From Diphasiastrum complanatum (lineage: Eukaryota; Streptophyta; Lycopodiopsida; Lycopodiales; Lycopodiaceae), in NCBI GenBank assembly GCA_029204225.1, contig MU832554.1, positions 1 to 64,000 of the forward strand: a stretch of 64,000 nucleotides of DNA, read 5' to 3'. Every line of letters begins with the position of its first letter. Within the stretch, counting starts at the first letter, position 1. Below, in pieces: positions 28,341-40,930 of this stretch. The notes below the pieces were generated by a model. The model did no database searches, was not told where the DNA came from, and was given only the letters and a program-made list of their open reading frames with translations. The position numbers and the translations under genes were made by a program.

Positions 28341-28690
28341 ATGGTAGATCGGAGTATTAAGTTGTGGGATGTTGTCACAAGTATTGAAGAGAGGCTTGAA
28401 GATGACATACCTGACTCCAAATGGAAAATAAAGGATGGTAAAGCTTTCGTGCTAATCATTCTCAATATATCATATACTTGGACGGACAAGTATCTAAAGC
28501 TAAAACTTCCAAAGAAGTATGCGACATCTTGAGTGCACTGTATTATGTGAGGAACGTGACTTCCAAGTTGCATCTTAAAAGGAAATTTTTCTCAATAGTG
28601 ATTCTCTGTAGAATCACATAAACCAGTTCAAGAATCTCTTGCAGCAGATGGTAGTTGTCGAATCAAGCTAAGTTTGAAGATCAAGGCATT
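28341..28690 (+). pseudogene. Copia gag fragment between inverted arms
   Basis: The first frame reads WKIKDGKAFVLIILNIS. After a shift near 28500 it continues TSKEVCDILSALYYVRNVTS then KLHLKRKFFS, the typical copia gag pattern TSKE.WD.L...Y....V.SKL.LKR..FS. Further on, VQESL and LKIKAFIEEI remain. Frameshifts make it non-functional. No LTR was recognised with it. Confidence 0.7.
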
Positions 28691-28737
28691 CATAGAAGAG
28701 ATTGAAGGGGAAAAGGGAGGGGGGGTTTGGGGAGGTG

Positions 28738-28880
28738 AATTATTATACTTATCACTCTAATCCAATTTTTAATCTACATCCATTCTATCCAATTGTTGTA
28801 TATTTACTCATGTTATCGCACAATTTACAGAAATACACAAGAAATTAGTGAACATGTGAGTCAACAAAGATTATCGAAGG
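28738..28880 (-). repeat. Inverted repeat arm 2
   Basis: Inverted partner of 28028-28170, beginning gaattattatacttatcac. Confidence 0.7.
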
Positions 28881-29630
28881 TTCAACATGGTAAAATTCTA
28901 AGGTGAAATAAGGGCCATTTCACACTACAATGTCTGGCAAGTTGAAACTCAAAATAGAGCTATCCCATTGGTCTAGGGAGAAAAATGGGCCTCCCCTTCC
29001 TCCCCCCCTATCACATTAACATGCACTTGCCACTATGTGGCAGGTGACATGGCAAAAACCCTATGCCACGTAGGGGAAACTCAAACCCGTTCTTGGGGAA
29101 CAATGTCCCCTTTCATGTTGGCTTGCATTACCAACTCTTCACATCCAATATTCCCTTAAAAGAAATGCATTTCAATTCTAACCTTTCAAGTTGAAAGGTG
29201 ATTGCTTGAAAAAAAAATCCTTAGAGCCCCATTCAAACTTTTAACATTAAACTATATACTTGTTTTTCAAAACACAAGACTTTAAATAAAATGGATCAAT
29301 GGTATATCAAGATTCAAATGGGCCAATCATATTGAGGCCCTTCATTTAACACATACCAACCAAATGTGAAAGAGGGGTGGTCTAGTGCCGGTCACTCACT
29401 TGCCAAGATTCAAAAAATGTGTGATAAGTGAAAGGGCCAAGCAAAGGGACTCACCACTAGTCTAAAACACCCTAACAAACAAAAATATTTAAGATGAGTG
29501 TGAAGGATAAAGAATGGAAACTAAAGGATTGAAGATTGATTGAGAAGGATGAGAGTGAAAGTATTCTGCACCACCAATCTAAGTGTTGGTGGCCCACATA
29601 TATAAGGGTGGAAATGATACCATGCTTTGA
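28881..29630. other. Unassigned sequence
   Basis: No coding motif or defined repeat was seen in this stretch. Confidence 0.45.
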
Positions 29631-29631
29631 G

Positions 29632-29757
<126 letters not shown>

Positions 29758-30500
29758 ATCATTTCCAATCATCACTAAATGGCTGTTGCACCACAGATGG
29801 TGCAGTGGTGCAAATTCGCTGAAGATGGGACTAAAAAAGAACAAAAAATGGTAAAAATCTTTCAATAAACTAGATGGGAGCGTCGATCATTCCCATGAGA
29901 ATTACCGTTACCTACTAGGTTTTAAGGTTTATATTTAGTTATCATCCTATCATCTGGTTGGACTTTCTTCCTTCCTCCCTCGTTCCTTCCTTCCCAGACC
30001 GTGTCTTGGTATATAAAAGAAAGCAAAGAGCGCGTGCATATGAAGCCTACGGCCGCACAACACAAGCAACACGAAAGCAAGGAAAGCCTTACATAGCAAG
30101 AGAGAGATACACAGTCAAGATCTAAATCTGTTTGCAGCTTGCAATATGAAACTTAATGAACATTCTCTTAACCAATGAAGTAATGCCACGTCATGTTCGC
30201 TATCACTACTCACGACTGCTACGGATGTGTAAACCAATAGCTATATGATTGAGTATGATTTGTCAAGCCTTAGGTAATGAAGTAGATTATTGAACAATAC
30301 AATATTTGTTACAAAAGTTAAAGGAAGTCTCAAGGAAGAGAATGCCTTGCATCATGGTTACTTCTTGATATAATGGCAAGTCCTCTCATCTCGCCACTAC
30401 CATTGGGAGACAAAAGAAAAAGAGCCATTATATCCTTATCATGCATAATGTGTGTCATAAAAATCTTTAAAAAATTAAGAACATACTTTTAAAGATTTTG
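29758..30500. other. Unassigned sequence
   Basis: No protein motif. A TATA-like word (gtatataaaa) near 30010 followed by a GC-richer stretch could be an LTR promoter relic, but no paired LTR was found. Confidence 0.35.
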
Positions 30501-30504
30501 CCAA

Positions 30505-30700
30505 TGATTCCATCCATAAGAACTACGTAGTTTCAAAATTACATCCATGAGACCTATGTATTTTCAAGATTTCATCCATGAGGGTTGAGTAATTCTCAAC
30601 CCTCATGATTCCATCTCTGAGAGGTATGTATTCAAAAAATTCTATCCATGAAGGCCTATGCATTATCAAGATTCCATCCATGAAAACTATGTATATTAAG
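30505..30700 (+). repeat. Tandem repeat of a roughly 32-bp unit
   Basis: About six copies of a unit like 'gattccatccatgagacctatgtattttcaa', with variable lengths of 28-37 bp and clear divergence. Confidence 0.8.
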
Positions 30701-31430
30701 TGCTGATAATCACAACCAATCAAATTTGGAGAAAAAAAATAAGGTCTTATAATTATGCGACCCAATGTGATGGTAGTCTCAAAATTGAATCTAGATTATT
30801 GATTCATGTAAGATTTGAGTAGATACACTTATAGCTATTAAAAGAATACATTATGATGTTACTTTGTTTACATGCTATAATTAGAATTATTATGCTTACT
30901 AATAGATTCCTTGTAACATTCAAAACTTTCAAGGGGGAAGTCCCCCTTGGGCCACGGCCCCTTTCGAGAGGGCCTAAGGGAAGGAGCCCAAAAAAATCAG
31001 ATAAAAAATATTGGTTGTATGATTATGAAAAGGCCATTAAGAGTCCTTACTGAGAAGAATTAACTTGTCTAAATTTTTTGGGAGTCCATATCAGGTAGAA
31101 TGTCATGTGCTCAATGCATTTCATCATCATAGGGAGCTTTGTGTTCCATATCTTGGGAGCTTTGTGTTCCATATCATGGTTTTAATGAGAGACTTCATGT
31201 TCCAATTTTTCTGCATCCATCTATGTGTTTATAACTTAATGCAAATTGTAAATATTAAACAATTATGATGCTAGTGCAACTAGGTGGTCACTAAAAGATT
31301 AAATAGCATGCTAATGGTATAGGATGATCTTTGGGAAAGAGAAGAAAAAATAGTTTCAACAATAAAAAAACTCCTCAAGGTCAGCAACAACAACATACGA
31401 TAGTAGTAATTGGATAGAAGAGTGCTTGAC
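30701..31430. other. Unassigned sequence
   Basis: No coding motif. A duplicated 'gagctttgtgttccatatc' occurs near 31133 and 31159. Confidence 0.4.
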
Positions 31431-32470
31431 TACTAGGCTGAATGTTTTGAAATAGTCGATATTGGAAATCTAAGAAATTACCCTTGCCACTAGTCGAGCC
31501 TTCCTTCTGTCGATATTGCCATCTACTTTGCACTTGATCTCGAAGATAGTCCAAGTGTTTTTCTTGATCAATGAATTGTATTCTTTTTCCATAGCTCCTT
31601 CCAGAGATCTAATTCAGCTTGTGATAATGCTTCTTCAACTATGGTGGTCTCTTGTGACAGATAGTAAGCATATTCATCAGTGAATTGAATAGGCTGAGTT
31701 TGAATCCTTTTCAACCTTATGGGAGGTGTTTTTAAGTGAAATTCGATTCTGTGTTGGTTGCTCCCGAGTTGCAGCTTCTTGATCTTCTTCTGAATCTAAC
31801 TGTATAGTCTAACTGCTCAAAGGTGTCGAAATTTTAATTCGATATTCATTAGTGTTTGGGACATGAACAACAATTTTTTTCTGGTGTCCTTCAGGACATG
31901 AGAGTAGGCGGCGCATCCATAAATGCTTTAATGAAGATTTGGATCAATCCAAACTTTATAAGGAGTTTTGTTGTTCTATTAACCTTTAGTTATACATCAA
32001 TTTTGCAAGTAGGCTGCTGTCAAAACAGCATGTCACTAAAAGGATTTAGGCAAAGACACATGAGTGATCATGCATTTGGTAGAGTTGACTAAGGTCCTGT
32101 TCTTTCTCTCTACAAGTCTATTGGAATGAGAAAATAGGAAGCAACATATTGATGTTCGATACCATTTGTCAAACAATACTCTTTGAACGCATTTGATATA
32201 TATTCACCGCCATTGTCGGTTCTTAAAGCTTTTATCTTTCTTCCTGTCTACAGCTCAACCTGCTCTTCATAAATTTTGAAAAAATGGAAAGCTACAACTC
32301 TTCTCGAATAATCATCAATGAATGTAATAAAGAATTTAGCACCAAGAAATGATGGTGTCTGCATTGGGCCACATTTATCTGAATGGATTATGTCTAAGAG
32401 ATTTCTAGATACATGTTCTTGATTCGACTTAAAAGGCCTTCTAGTCTACTTTCCTATGATACAACTTGGC
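31430..32470 (-). pseudogene. Ty1/copia integrase and reverse transcriptase start, decayed
   Basis: Minus-strand fragments read, from 32470 downward, LLDIIHSDKCGPMQTPSFLG then KFFITFIDDYSRRVV, the copia integrase core start, and KIKALRTDNGGEYISNAFKE with GIEHQYVASY, which supply the second Asp and approach the Glu. Farther on, near 31700-31480, EALSQAELDLWKE resembles the start of the copia polymerase. Many stops interrupt. LTRs for this copy were not found. Confidence 0.75.
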
Positions 32471-32700
32471 AGACCGGAGGGTCGATAGTTCAATAATCAA
32501 AATCAAGAAATAAACTACTTAAAGCACGATTAGACGCAGAATAATAATGAGTAAGGCGATAAAGATATCCTTGTCTGCTCTCTGACTCCTTTTCGGTTCT
32601 ATCTTATGTTCTACCACAGAACATTGATTGTCTTTTGGCAGACAGTTAGCTATCCCTTACGGGGAGCTAGCTGAATTCAGTAACTGCAGGACGGTTGGTG

Positions 32701-33400
<700 letters not shown>

Positions 33401-33409
33401 CAACAAAGA

Positions 33410-34768
33410 TTTATTGTGGTCCATCACTGCCTAAAAGGATATCTGCTGATCTAAGAAAGAAGCTGGACGACACAAGCAAAAAATCGATTTTCATTGGCTA
33501 TTCCCCAGATCACAAGGCATTCAAGCTCTACAATATGGACACCCAAAAGGCATACACCAATAGAGATGTCATTTTTGTGAAAGATCGATTTATCGACCAC
33601 AAGGGGAAAGCTCGAGAAATTTTCGATCCAAGTATTGAAGAAATCTCCCATCCATGTATCGAAAATAGCTCTGGGATCGAAAAACAAAAAATCGATACTG
33701 ACTCAAAAAATGAGACAGAATCTCAACGAATCCAATCACATCAGAGGATCAAAGTTCAGCCTAGAAGATTGAACTGATCCAAAAAGTCTCCATCCCGATT
33801 TATGGATGATCCAGTTTGCTACATTGTACAGGAACCAAACACGGTTTCAGAGGCAATGTCAACACCTAATGTTGATCAGTGGAAAGCTGCAATGGACATA
33901 GAATTCAATTCTTTGATTGAGAATCAAATGTGGAGTGTACCTGAGCTGCCAAATGATCGAAATTCCAAACAAATGGATATTCAAAGCGAAGTTTGATGCT
34001 GAAGGAAGATTAAATCGATAGAAGGCCAGGCTAGTCGCCAAAGGCTTTTCCCAGATTCCAGATCTGGATTATTCTGAGACCTTCAGTCCTATTGTCAAAC
34101 ATGCTTCAATTCGATTACTTCTTTCCTATGCAGCCGTAGCAAATCTTGAAGTCCACCAAATGGATGTCCAAATTGCTTTCCTCAATGGGACTATTGAAGA
34201 GAAAATCTATATGTTGTTATCAGAGGGATACGAACTGAAGGGTAAAGAGCACCTAGTGAGCAAAATCCACAAGGCTCTATATGGTCTGAAATAGTCACCA
34301 AGAGCCTAGTTTTAGAAAATCAACACATTTCTAGTCGAGAATGGTTTTATTCCAAACTCGACATACTCAAATTGTTTATTTCAAGTCTGTATGGAATTTC
34401 TTTATTATCATCACTCTTTATGTAGATGATACATTATTATTCAGTAACAATCTAAATTTGATGAAGGATATGAAATGCATGCTAGCAAAAGAGTACAAAA
34501 TGACGAATATGGGTCCAACCCATTATTGTCTTGAAATTCAGATTTTTCGAATTTGATCCAGCAGACAGATTTTCATCAGTCAACAACGATATTTCACCAA
34601 CGTGCTGGACGTATATGGCATGACCAACTGCAAATCGAGTCACTTTCCACTCGACCTTGGATTGAAGCTGTCAAAGGAACAATCTCCTCAAATAGAGACA
34701 AAAAAGGAGGAAATAAAACAATATCAGTTTCACTCCATCATCATCTCACTAATGTATGCAATGATTGT
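33410..34768 (+). pseudogene. Ty1/copia integrase end and reverse transcriptase, truncated
   Basis: Plus strand: FIGYSPDHKAFKLYN and NRDVIFVKD mark the integrase C-terminus. Then comes the polymerase start (EAMSTPNVDQWKAAMDIEFN, SLIENQMWSV), followed after shifts by [57 protein letters not shown] and KALYGLK. Stops and shifts are frequent, and the YVDD-like part (LYVDDTLLF, about 34415) is in another frame. The copy is cut at 34768 by an LTR of family A. Opposite in direction to the copia fragment at 31.4-32.5 kb. Confidence 0.82.
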
Positions 34769-35501
34769 TGATTTCACACGTGTGAATTGTCCACTACATG
34801 TACTTATGATCTCCTAAGGTGTGTAGATGCACCAAGATCAAGACTAGATTGAGATTCAAGATCAATCTTAGATCCTATGGCAAAAACACACTACTACATG
34901 CATTCAATCACTTCCAACTCTCACTCACACGTGTGGAAAGTATTAAAAAAATATTCTAAGTAGAAACAAACTGCTCTCCTCGGGTAGAGAGAGAAAAACC
35001 ATCATGAACTCTCGGGTAGAGAGAGAAAGCTAGAAATCCAATAACACTCAAAATCCACATAATCACCAAATCAATTAGCTTCAAAATGAGGAGTACAATG
35101 ATACTAGTAGATCCACGAGCTACCACTATGCTTAACTATGATTGGACCACATTTTGTCACCTCTTAATCCTATTGGACCATTGATCCATGCACCTCTTAA
35201 TTCTATTGGACTATATTCAAGCACACCTCAAATTCCTATTGGACCTCACATGGTTCCACCTCTAAATCCTATTGGACCTCTTAGAATTCATCAAACAAAA
35301 GCATTACACTTGTCTACACTCTAATTGGCACGAGTTTAGCCTCTTACTCTATTTTGGCTTAATAGTGGCATTACAAGTGGAAATGCATAATTTGCCATTT
35401 ATGCCAAATTTGTTCCTATCAACATCCTACACCTAGATGCTTGATGTAAAAAACATAAGACCCCTATATCTAACATAGATAATCTTTTTCAATTCTTCAC
35501 A
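34769..35501 (-). repeat. Copia LTR, family A, copy 2
   Basis: About 733 bp, starting tgatttcacacgtgtg and ending cttcaca on the plus strand. It has the same CCAAT-bearing 33-bp array as copy 1, at about 35137-35325. Confidence 0.82.
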
Positions 35502-35529
35502 CTCCTCCTAAAAATTATCTATGAAGATT

Positions 35530-36385
35530 TGAGCATTGATCTTGATATAACTCCAAGATTAGATCTATGCTTGATGAAAGCACTTTTGCTCAAAGGCTTG
35601 GTGAGTAGATCGGCAATACAAGAGGACAAGTTGACATGCTCCAAATAGATTTCTCCTCCAATAAGCTTTTATCTCACAAAATGGTGTGCCACTTCTATGT
35701 GCTTGCTTCTTGCATGAAATATGGGATTATTGGCAAGAGCTTGGGCCGAGATGTTATCACACTTGATCATTGGTAGATCATCTTCCTTGATGCACTTTAG
35801 CTCCATTAATAACCTCTTGATCCAAAGCACCTCTTTGGTAGTTGTAGTGAGTGCTTTGTACTCGGCCTCACATGAAGAGAGAGATATAGTATCTTGCTTT
35901 TTGGAAAGCCAAGATATTAGATTGCCTCCAAGAAAGATAGTGTATGCACTAATAGACTTTCAATCCATCTTGTCACTTGCAAAGTCCGAATCCGAGTAGC
36001 CAACAATGGATAGATCTTCACTTTTATAGAGTAGACCATAATCACAAGATGAAGATACATATCTTAGAATCCTCTTGGCTATCTTCCAATGATGGATCTT
36101 AGGATCTTGCATAAATTGACTCAATTTGTGCACACAAAAACTTAGATCGGGCCTAGTAATGGTAAGCCAAATCAAGGAGCCTACAAGACTCCTAAAAAGT
36201 GTGATGTCCTCAAAGGATCTTTCATCACCTTTATTAGGATCTTTTACAATTTGCTCCATTGGAGTATCTATGCTCTTAGAATTTTCCATATGGAATTTTT
36301 TCAACATAGATTGAGCATATCTAGATTGACATATAAAGACATAATGGTAAGCCAAATCAAGGAGCCTACAAGACATCTCATCCAT
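35530..36385 (-). pseudogene. Copia reverse transcriptase end and RNase H
   Basis: The frame 36385-35960 reads KKFHMENSKSIDTPMEQ, SLVGSLIWLTITRPDLSFCV, LSQFMQDPKIHHWKIAKRIL, and IVGYSDSDFASDK, in which the Asp residues are RNase H catalytic positions. It continues in shifted frames with AEYKAL, HARSKHIEVAHHFVR and ADLLTKPLSKSAF, the C-terminal RNase H pattern. Two or more shifts break it. The arrangement and the neighbouring LTR identify the 3' end of a copia pol gene. Confidence 0.85.
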
Positions 36386-36665
36386 TATGCCCGTTGCATA
36401 TCCATATTACTAGATTAATTATTGAAGAGCATGTGGGATGAGTCAATGTGCTAGGATCTTGAGGATACAATGATTTGCTAGTCCACAAATCTAAGTTCTT
36501 TTTTCCTTCTGCCCTATAACGGGAACGATCAGCAGCAGATATTGGAACTCCTTTGTCTCCTCGTCTCTGTATGGGTGCCAAATCATTAGGAATATCCAAA
36601 TGTAGATGATACACTGTCGTCATCAGATAAAGCAAGACAAAATAAAATAGTACAAAACAAAACAA
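36378..36665 (-). CDS. Unknown open reading frame, possible exon or repeat fragment
   Basis: A 95-codon minus frame with DIPNDLAPIQRRGDKGVPIS and ADRSRYRAEGKKNLDLW. The composition looks more like coding sequence than its surroundings, but I recognise no family. It lies between the truncated copia and the gypsy element that inserted at 36723. It could be a piece of a host gene, a retroelement segment or chance. Confidence 0.25.
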   Translation of the reverse strand: MFCFVLFYFVLLYLMTTVYHLHLDIPNDLAPIQRRGDKGVPISAADRSRYRAEGKKNLDLWTSKSLYPQDPSTLTHPTCSSIINLVIWICNGHNG

Positions 36666-36717
36666 AGTACTTATCTTAAATTATATTAGTATACTTTGTC
36701 CCTCATATTTTCAGTCA

Positions 36718-36722
36718 GATGT
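36718..36722. repeat. Target-site duplication GATGT (left)
   Basis: GATGT here and at 47357-47361 flank the gypsy element exactly. Confidence 0.88.
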
Positions 36723-37544
36723 TGTTGGAAGTATTTCTAGTGTGTGCGGTGGCTAGATCTACTTACAGGTGTAGTATAGGGATGTAGAGATTCGTCCACC
36801 TTTTAAGTTTCTACCAAGGTTCAAACAGAAATGTGAAACTAAGAAGTAATGACGGAAGCACTAAGGCTTACCCAACTAGTGCTCAAAACGGAAATGAAAC
36901 TATCTAAGGTGACAAAATACAAACCCTTGCTAAGGCTTACCCAACTAGCAAGGTGTCTAATCTAAATTCTACTTAACACCCAAAGGGTAATAAAATAATA
37001 TTGCGGCTAATATTAAGCAAATAAGTAATAAAGAACATGCCACAATAAACCGATGAAAAGGAGGCAAGAGGAGGCCCGAGCACCTTCCCTCAAGCTATGC
37101 ACCTTTCCAAAGGGAACACAAATGACATAGAATGATAATTCTCCAAAATAGAGAGCAAGATAGCTTAATCTCAAAAGTGTTGGTTATAATGCAAATACCT
37201 CTCCTTTTATGGCAAGGAGGGTCTTCCATAAGTGTCTACTAACTTATGGGACTAATCTGTTTCTAGCTTTTCAAGAACTTCTAACTTAGGATTTAGAACT
37301 TCAAATTTCTTTACTTAGGAAAACTTAAGATAAAATATTTCTAGTCTTAAGTTTCCTAAGTCTAAGTTCTAAATCTAAGTTTAAGCTATTTTATTATTAT
37401 TTAAGCTTCTACTCATGGACTTACAAAACACATGCCATGGCTTGAAGTTTATTGACAGATACTCATACGTGGTCTTACAAAACACATGCCACGGAGTTTT
37501 ATTATTATTATTTTATTTTATCTGTGTTAGCACAGTTGCTAACA
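36723..37544 (-). repeat. 3' LTR of the 10.6-kb gypsy element
   Basis: Near-identical to 46536-47356. Its end on the plus strand (gctaaca) adjoins the polypurine tract. Confidence 0.92.
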
Positions 37545-37560
37545 TTATCCCCCTCTTTAT
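37545..37560 (-). promoter_or_regulatory. Polypurine tract of the gypsy element
   Basis: Minus strand ATAAAGAGGGGGATAA directly before the 3' LTR. Confidence 0.85.
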
Positions 37561-37880
37561 TGGATTGGTGGTCCCACACCAATCGACGCCTTTTCGTCCT
37601 GGATCTTTTGTGCTTCTTGGAGGCGAGACTGTTGCTGTCGGGAGTGGTAGATTGTCATGCCGATGCCCTCCATCATTTGCCACCATAATTTGTTGAGGAA
37701 GGGCATGGGTTTGTAGTAATGGAACATACACTGGAGAAAGTTATGGGTTTTCCATAGCTCCACCATATCAATGTGCAGGGCGGAAGTGAGTGCAGCGCGT
37801 TAATAGAGCCTTGCAACGTTGATACGGTCGTCTTGCATCCGCAAGGGTTTATTGATGTCAAGGGCGATTGGGAATAACCC

Positions 37881-39169
37881 TCAATCCCAAAAACCTCTGA
37901 GTTCTGCCAGAAATGCCACCAGGCCACAATTATCCGCAAAGTATCTAACGTCACGATCAGGATTGCCATGGTGCTTCTGGTAGAATACTCGGCAGTTGGT
38001 GACCATGTCTTTGGCTAAGTTGCCGGTATCCACGCCTGTGAGCTTAGGCCAAAAGATTCTGTTCTTGACCTTGGTGGCAAAAAACGGTGGGGGTGGTGGT
38101 GGGAATGTGAGAGCAAGTGATGGTGAGGAGATTGCCTGTGTGGACGGAATTACGCCCATAGGATCAGAGCTGGAAGTGCTTGCCATTCCAGAGCTGCCTG
38201 TTGCTGCTGCTACTGCTTGTCGGCATTGTTGGGCCTGAGGAAGTAAGGCCGCCTGCTGCTCTAGGACCTCCTTTGGAACCTGAGATGGTTTAAGGATCCC
38301 TCCGAATTCAGCATATTCTACTCCGATGTCGCTGGATAGAATGTCATGCGGGACATATGCTTTTGTGCTGACCGCCTTCCCTTTCTGCTTTTTAGTAGGT
38401 GGGGCTGGTGAGACTGGTTCTGCTGTCGGTTGGGGGGTGGCTCGCTTTTTTGTGCTTGGATAAACAACATCCAGCTCCTTGATGGCAACAGTCGCCTTAG
38501 ACCCCAATTGCTTGGTGACCAATATGTGGAGGAGATACCCACATTTGGTAGTTGATTTGCGGGCTTTCAGAGCTCCGCACAACTTCTTCGCTAGCTTCTC
38601 AGCCCACTTATAATAATTGTGAGTGGGATCGTCCATGGTGAGGGTCAGAGAGAAGAGATCGCTCGGTGGGATGCGATCCATCTTGGTGGTATGTACTGCG
38701 ACCATGGTGACGAGGATCTCTTAGGCGGCCCATAGATGGGGATCCGTGATGATACGAATAGCGATCACGTCGTTGGTTTGGGCAATGGTTTTGTCGTCGT
38801 CTGTCAGAAACTTGGTAAAGTACTTGGCATCATAGCTGGTGCCCTTTCCATGGATCGTCTCTCCGAGATTAGGAAAGGCGATGCTCTGAAGATCCCAAGG
38901 AGAGACGTTGATAATAGTATAACTACCACTCTTGGATGTAATCCGAAAAGTTTGGAACTCATCCAAATAGGTCGAGTAGGCTGCTCGGATGAGGCTCTTG
39001 CTCTGCTGGTCTCGGAAAAGTGTCAGATCAATCCAAGGTTTGTGAGGATATCCTTGGCCAGCGTGAGCTGCTCGGCGTAATTCTTAAGATAGATCATGAC
39101 TATATCCCCTGAATAAGGACGAGGGGGTTTACGGCGATGCAAGCTCAGCGAGGAATCATGGGAAGCCAT
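37881..39169 (-). pseudogene. Additional ORF downstream of integrase, function unknown
   Basis: Starts at an ATG complementary to 39167-39169 (MASHDSSLS) and runs about 430 codons. It is broken by one frameshift near 39010 and one stop near 38720. The N-terminal half has YLKNYAEQLTLAKDILTNLG and FQTFRITSKSG; the C-terminal half has MDDPTHNYYKWAEKLAKKL, a basic cluster TKKQKGK that could be a nuclear signal, and a proline run (PPPPPPFF). I recognise no known domain and see no membrane segments, so there is no support for an envelope protein. Its position matches the extra ORF of Athila/Tat relatives. Confidence 0.65.
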
Positions 39170-39877
39170 GATAACAGTGATTTTAGATTGCTCTGAGAAT
39201 TTTGAAAATTTTGAAAAAAATTTGGCATGAACTCGAGAGCAGCAATCTAAAATGAACTCGTGGAGAGAAGGTGGAGGCCTATATATAGAATTTTTTTGAC
39301 AGAAATTCGCAACTTCACCCAGAAATCGTCCTCAGCCTCCACGATTTGGTAATGATGGTCGCGAATTTTGAGGCAACTTTTTGAGAGCCCGCGAATTCCT
39401 ATAAGTGATTTTTTTATTGCCAAAAGAGAAAACACGTCTGATAGTGCAAAAATGTCTCTGATTAGAATTCGCGAAAATAGCAGGGAAATCGTGAGAATCA
39501 ATTTGAGCTCCAGCAAATTGTCAACGAATTTTGAGAATGGATATTTGATGAAGAAAACTACCTTTTTTCTATTTTTAGACATTTTTTTATTTGAGATAGA
39601 ATTTGCGGAGGTAAAAAATGAATCGTGCTCTGTGAAAAAAGGGTCAGGCGAATTCTATCTGAGTTGTTGTGAAAAATTTCGTCTGAAACTAATGACTTTT
39701 GTGGTTTTCTTAGAGAGACTGTTGGTATACTTGATAGTACCTTGATGGGTGGAACAAGAAATCACAGCAAAAATGTGGTCGAAATGGCATGCAAACAATA
39801 AAAAGGGAGAAGAGAAAAAAAGTAGAAAATAAATAACTAATACATATCAAGCTAAAAGCAGGGTTCGTTGTACTTTC
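39170..39877 (-). other. Non-coding interval between integrase and the extra ORF
   Basis: AT-rich internal element sequence with frames that lack motifs. It could hold the promoter or leader for the extra ORF, which the sequence does not show directly. Similar 'gcgaattc' words recur here and in the 5' leader around 45900-46260. Confidence 0.4.
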
Positions 39878-40930
39878 TCAGTAGACTCCGTTGACTACAG
39901 TGTCGAGGATATCGTCTTGAAGGGTTTGGAGTTGGACATATCCAGAGGCAAAGATTTTTTCTATTACGTAAGGTCCTTGGCCCGAAAATTTCAGTTTGCC
40001 TTTGAAGGCTTTGGCCTGGTATAGCAGGACCTTGTCGCCAACCTGGAAATCTCTAAGTTTCAATGATCGATCATGCCATGTTTTTTGTTGTCGTTTGTGG
40101 ACTTGTTGAGCATAGATGCTGATCCGTCGTGTTTCACAGAGTTGCTCCAGATGGAATAACCTATTTGCTAGATTCTGAGGAGTATCGAGCTCAAGGTTGT
40201 AGGCTACTCGAAGGGAGAGGATATGGAATTCCACAAGCATAACGACTTCTTGTCCATATGTGAGCTGAAAGGGGGTTAAGCCTATAGCTCGCTTTGGGGT
40301 AGTGCGATAAGCAGCATGGAGTTTGAGTTCCCAATCAGATCGGCTGGATTCAACGGTTTTGGTGAGAATTCCACATAGGATTTTATTGGTGGCATCTGTC
40401 TGGCCATTGCAGCGTGGATAGTATGGGGAACTTTTGTGATGTACCACAAAAAATTTGAAAAGAAGATATACTATAACAGAGTTAAGGAAATGTGTACCCC
40501 TATCACTGATAAGCTCTAGAGGACATCCGAACTGAAGTATAACCTGTTCATAGAGAAATTTGATGGTAGAACGAGCGTCAGCATTGCGAACAGCTCTTGC
40601 TTCGGCCCATTTGGTGCAGTAGTCCGTAGCTACTATGATGTAATGAGATTGTGTGTGTCGAGCAGCAGGACTAATAGGTCCAACATAATCAATTTCCCAT
40701 TTCTGGAAAGCTTGATCAGTGGTTACTTGGTGTAAAGGCATGTAGTCTGTTTTTTTAAAGTGTTTTGTGCATTTGGCAGACATCAAAAGCTTTAGTGTAA
40801 TTGTGCATATCCTTAAAGAGTGTTGGCCACCAAAAACTGGCTAAGAATTTTTCTTAGCAGTTGTTTCAGAAGATAAATGGCCGGCACCAATACCTTCATG
40901 ACTGAGGGAAATTACAGAGGGTATTTCTCC
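39878..40930 (-). pseudogene. Gypsy integrase
   Basis: The zinc region, HEGIGAGHLSSETTAKK, lies at the end of the RNase H frame (about 40900) and is followed by stops. The long frame 40786-39878 has KWEIDYVGPISPAA, IIVATDYCTKWAEARAV, LISDRGTHF and YYPRCNGQTDATNKIL, in which the expected catalytic Glu (GQTE/GQAE in the family) appears as Asp. It then has AYRTTPKRAIGLTPFQLTYG and FQVGDKVLLYQ. No chromodomain follows. Confidence 0.88.

Larger units (their letters stand above)
34769..36385 (-). mobile_element. 3' part of a minus-strand copia element (family A) with its 3' LTR
   Basis: The 3' LTR (34769-35501) is preceded on the minus strand by a purine tract (gaggag at about 35502-35510), RNase H and the end of reverse transcriptase. 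The body stops at about 36385, so the 5' two-thirds are missing. The LTR end lies directly on the truncated plus-strand copia, giving a junction between two unrelated copia fragments. The LTR is the same family as 26197-26933. Confidence 0.8.

Noticed and set aside
37881-39169. Envelope protein (retrovirus-like) for the extra gypsy ORF
   Set aside because: No signal peptide, transmembrane helix or cleavage site is visible; only its position resembles env-like ORFs.
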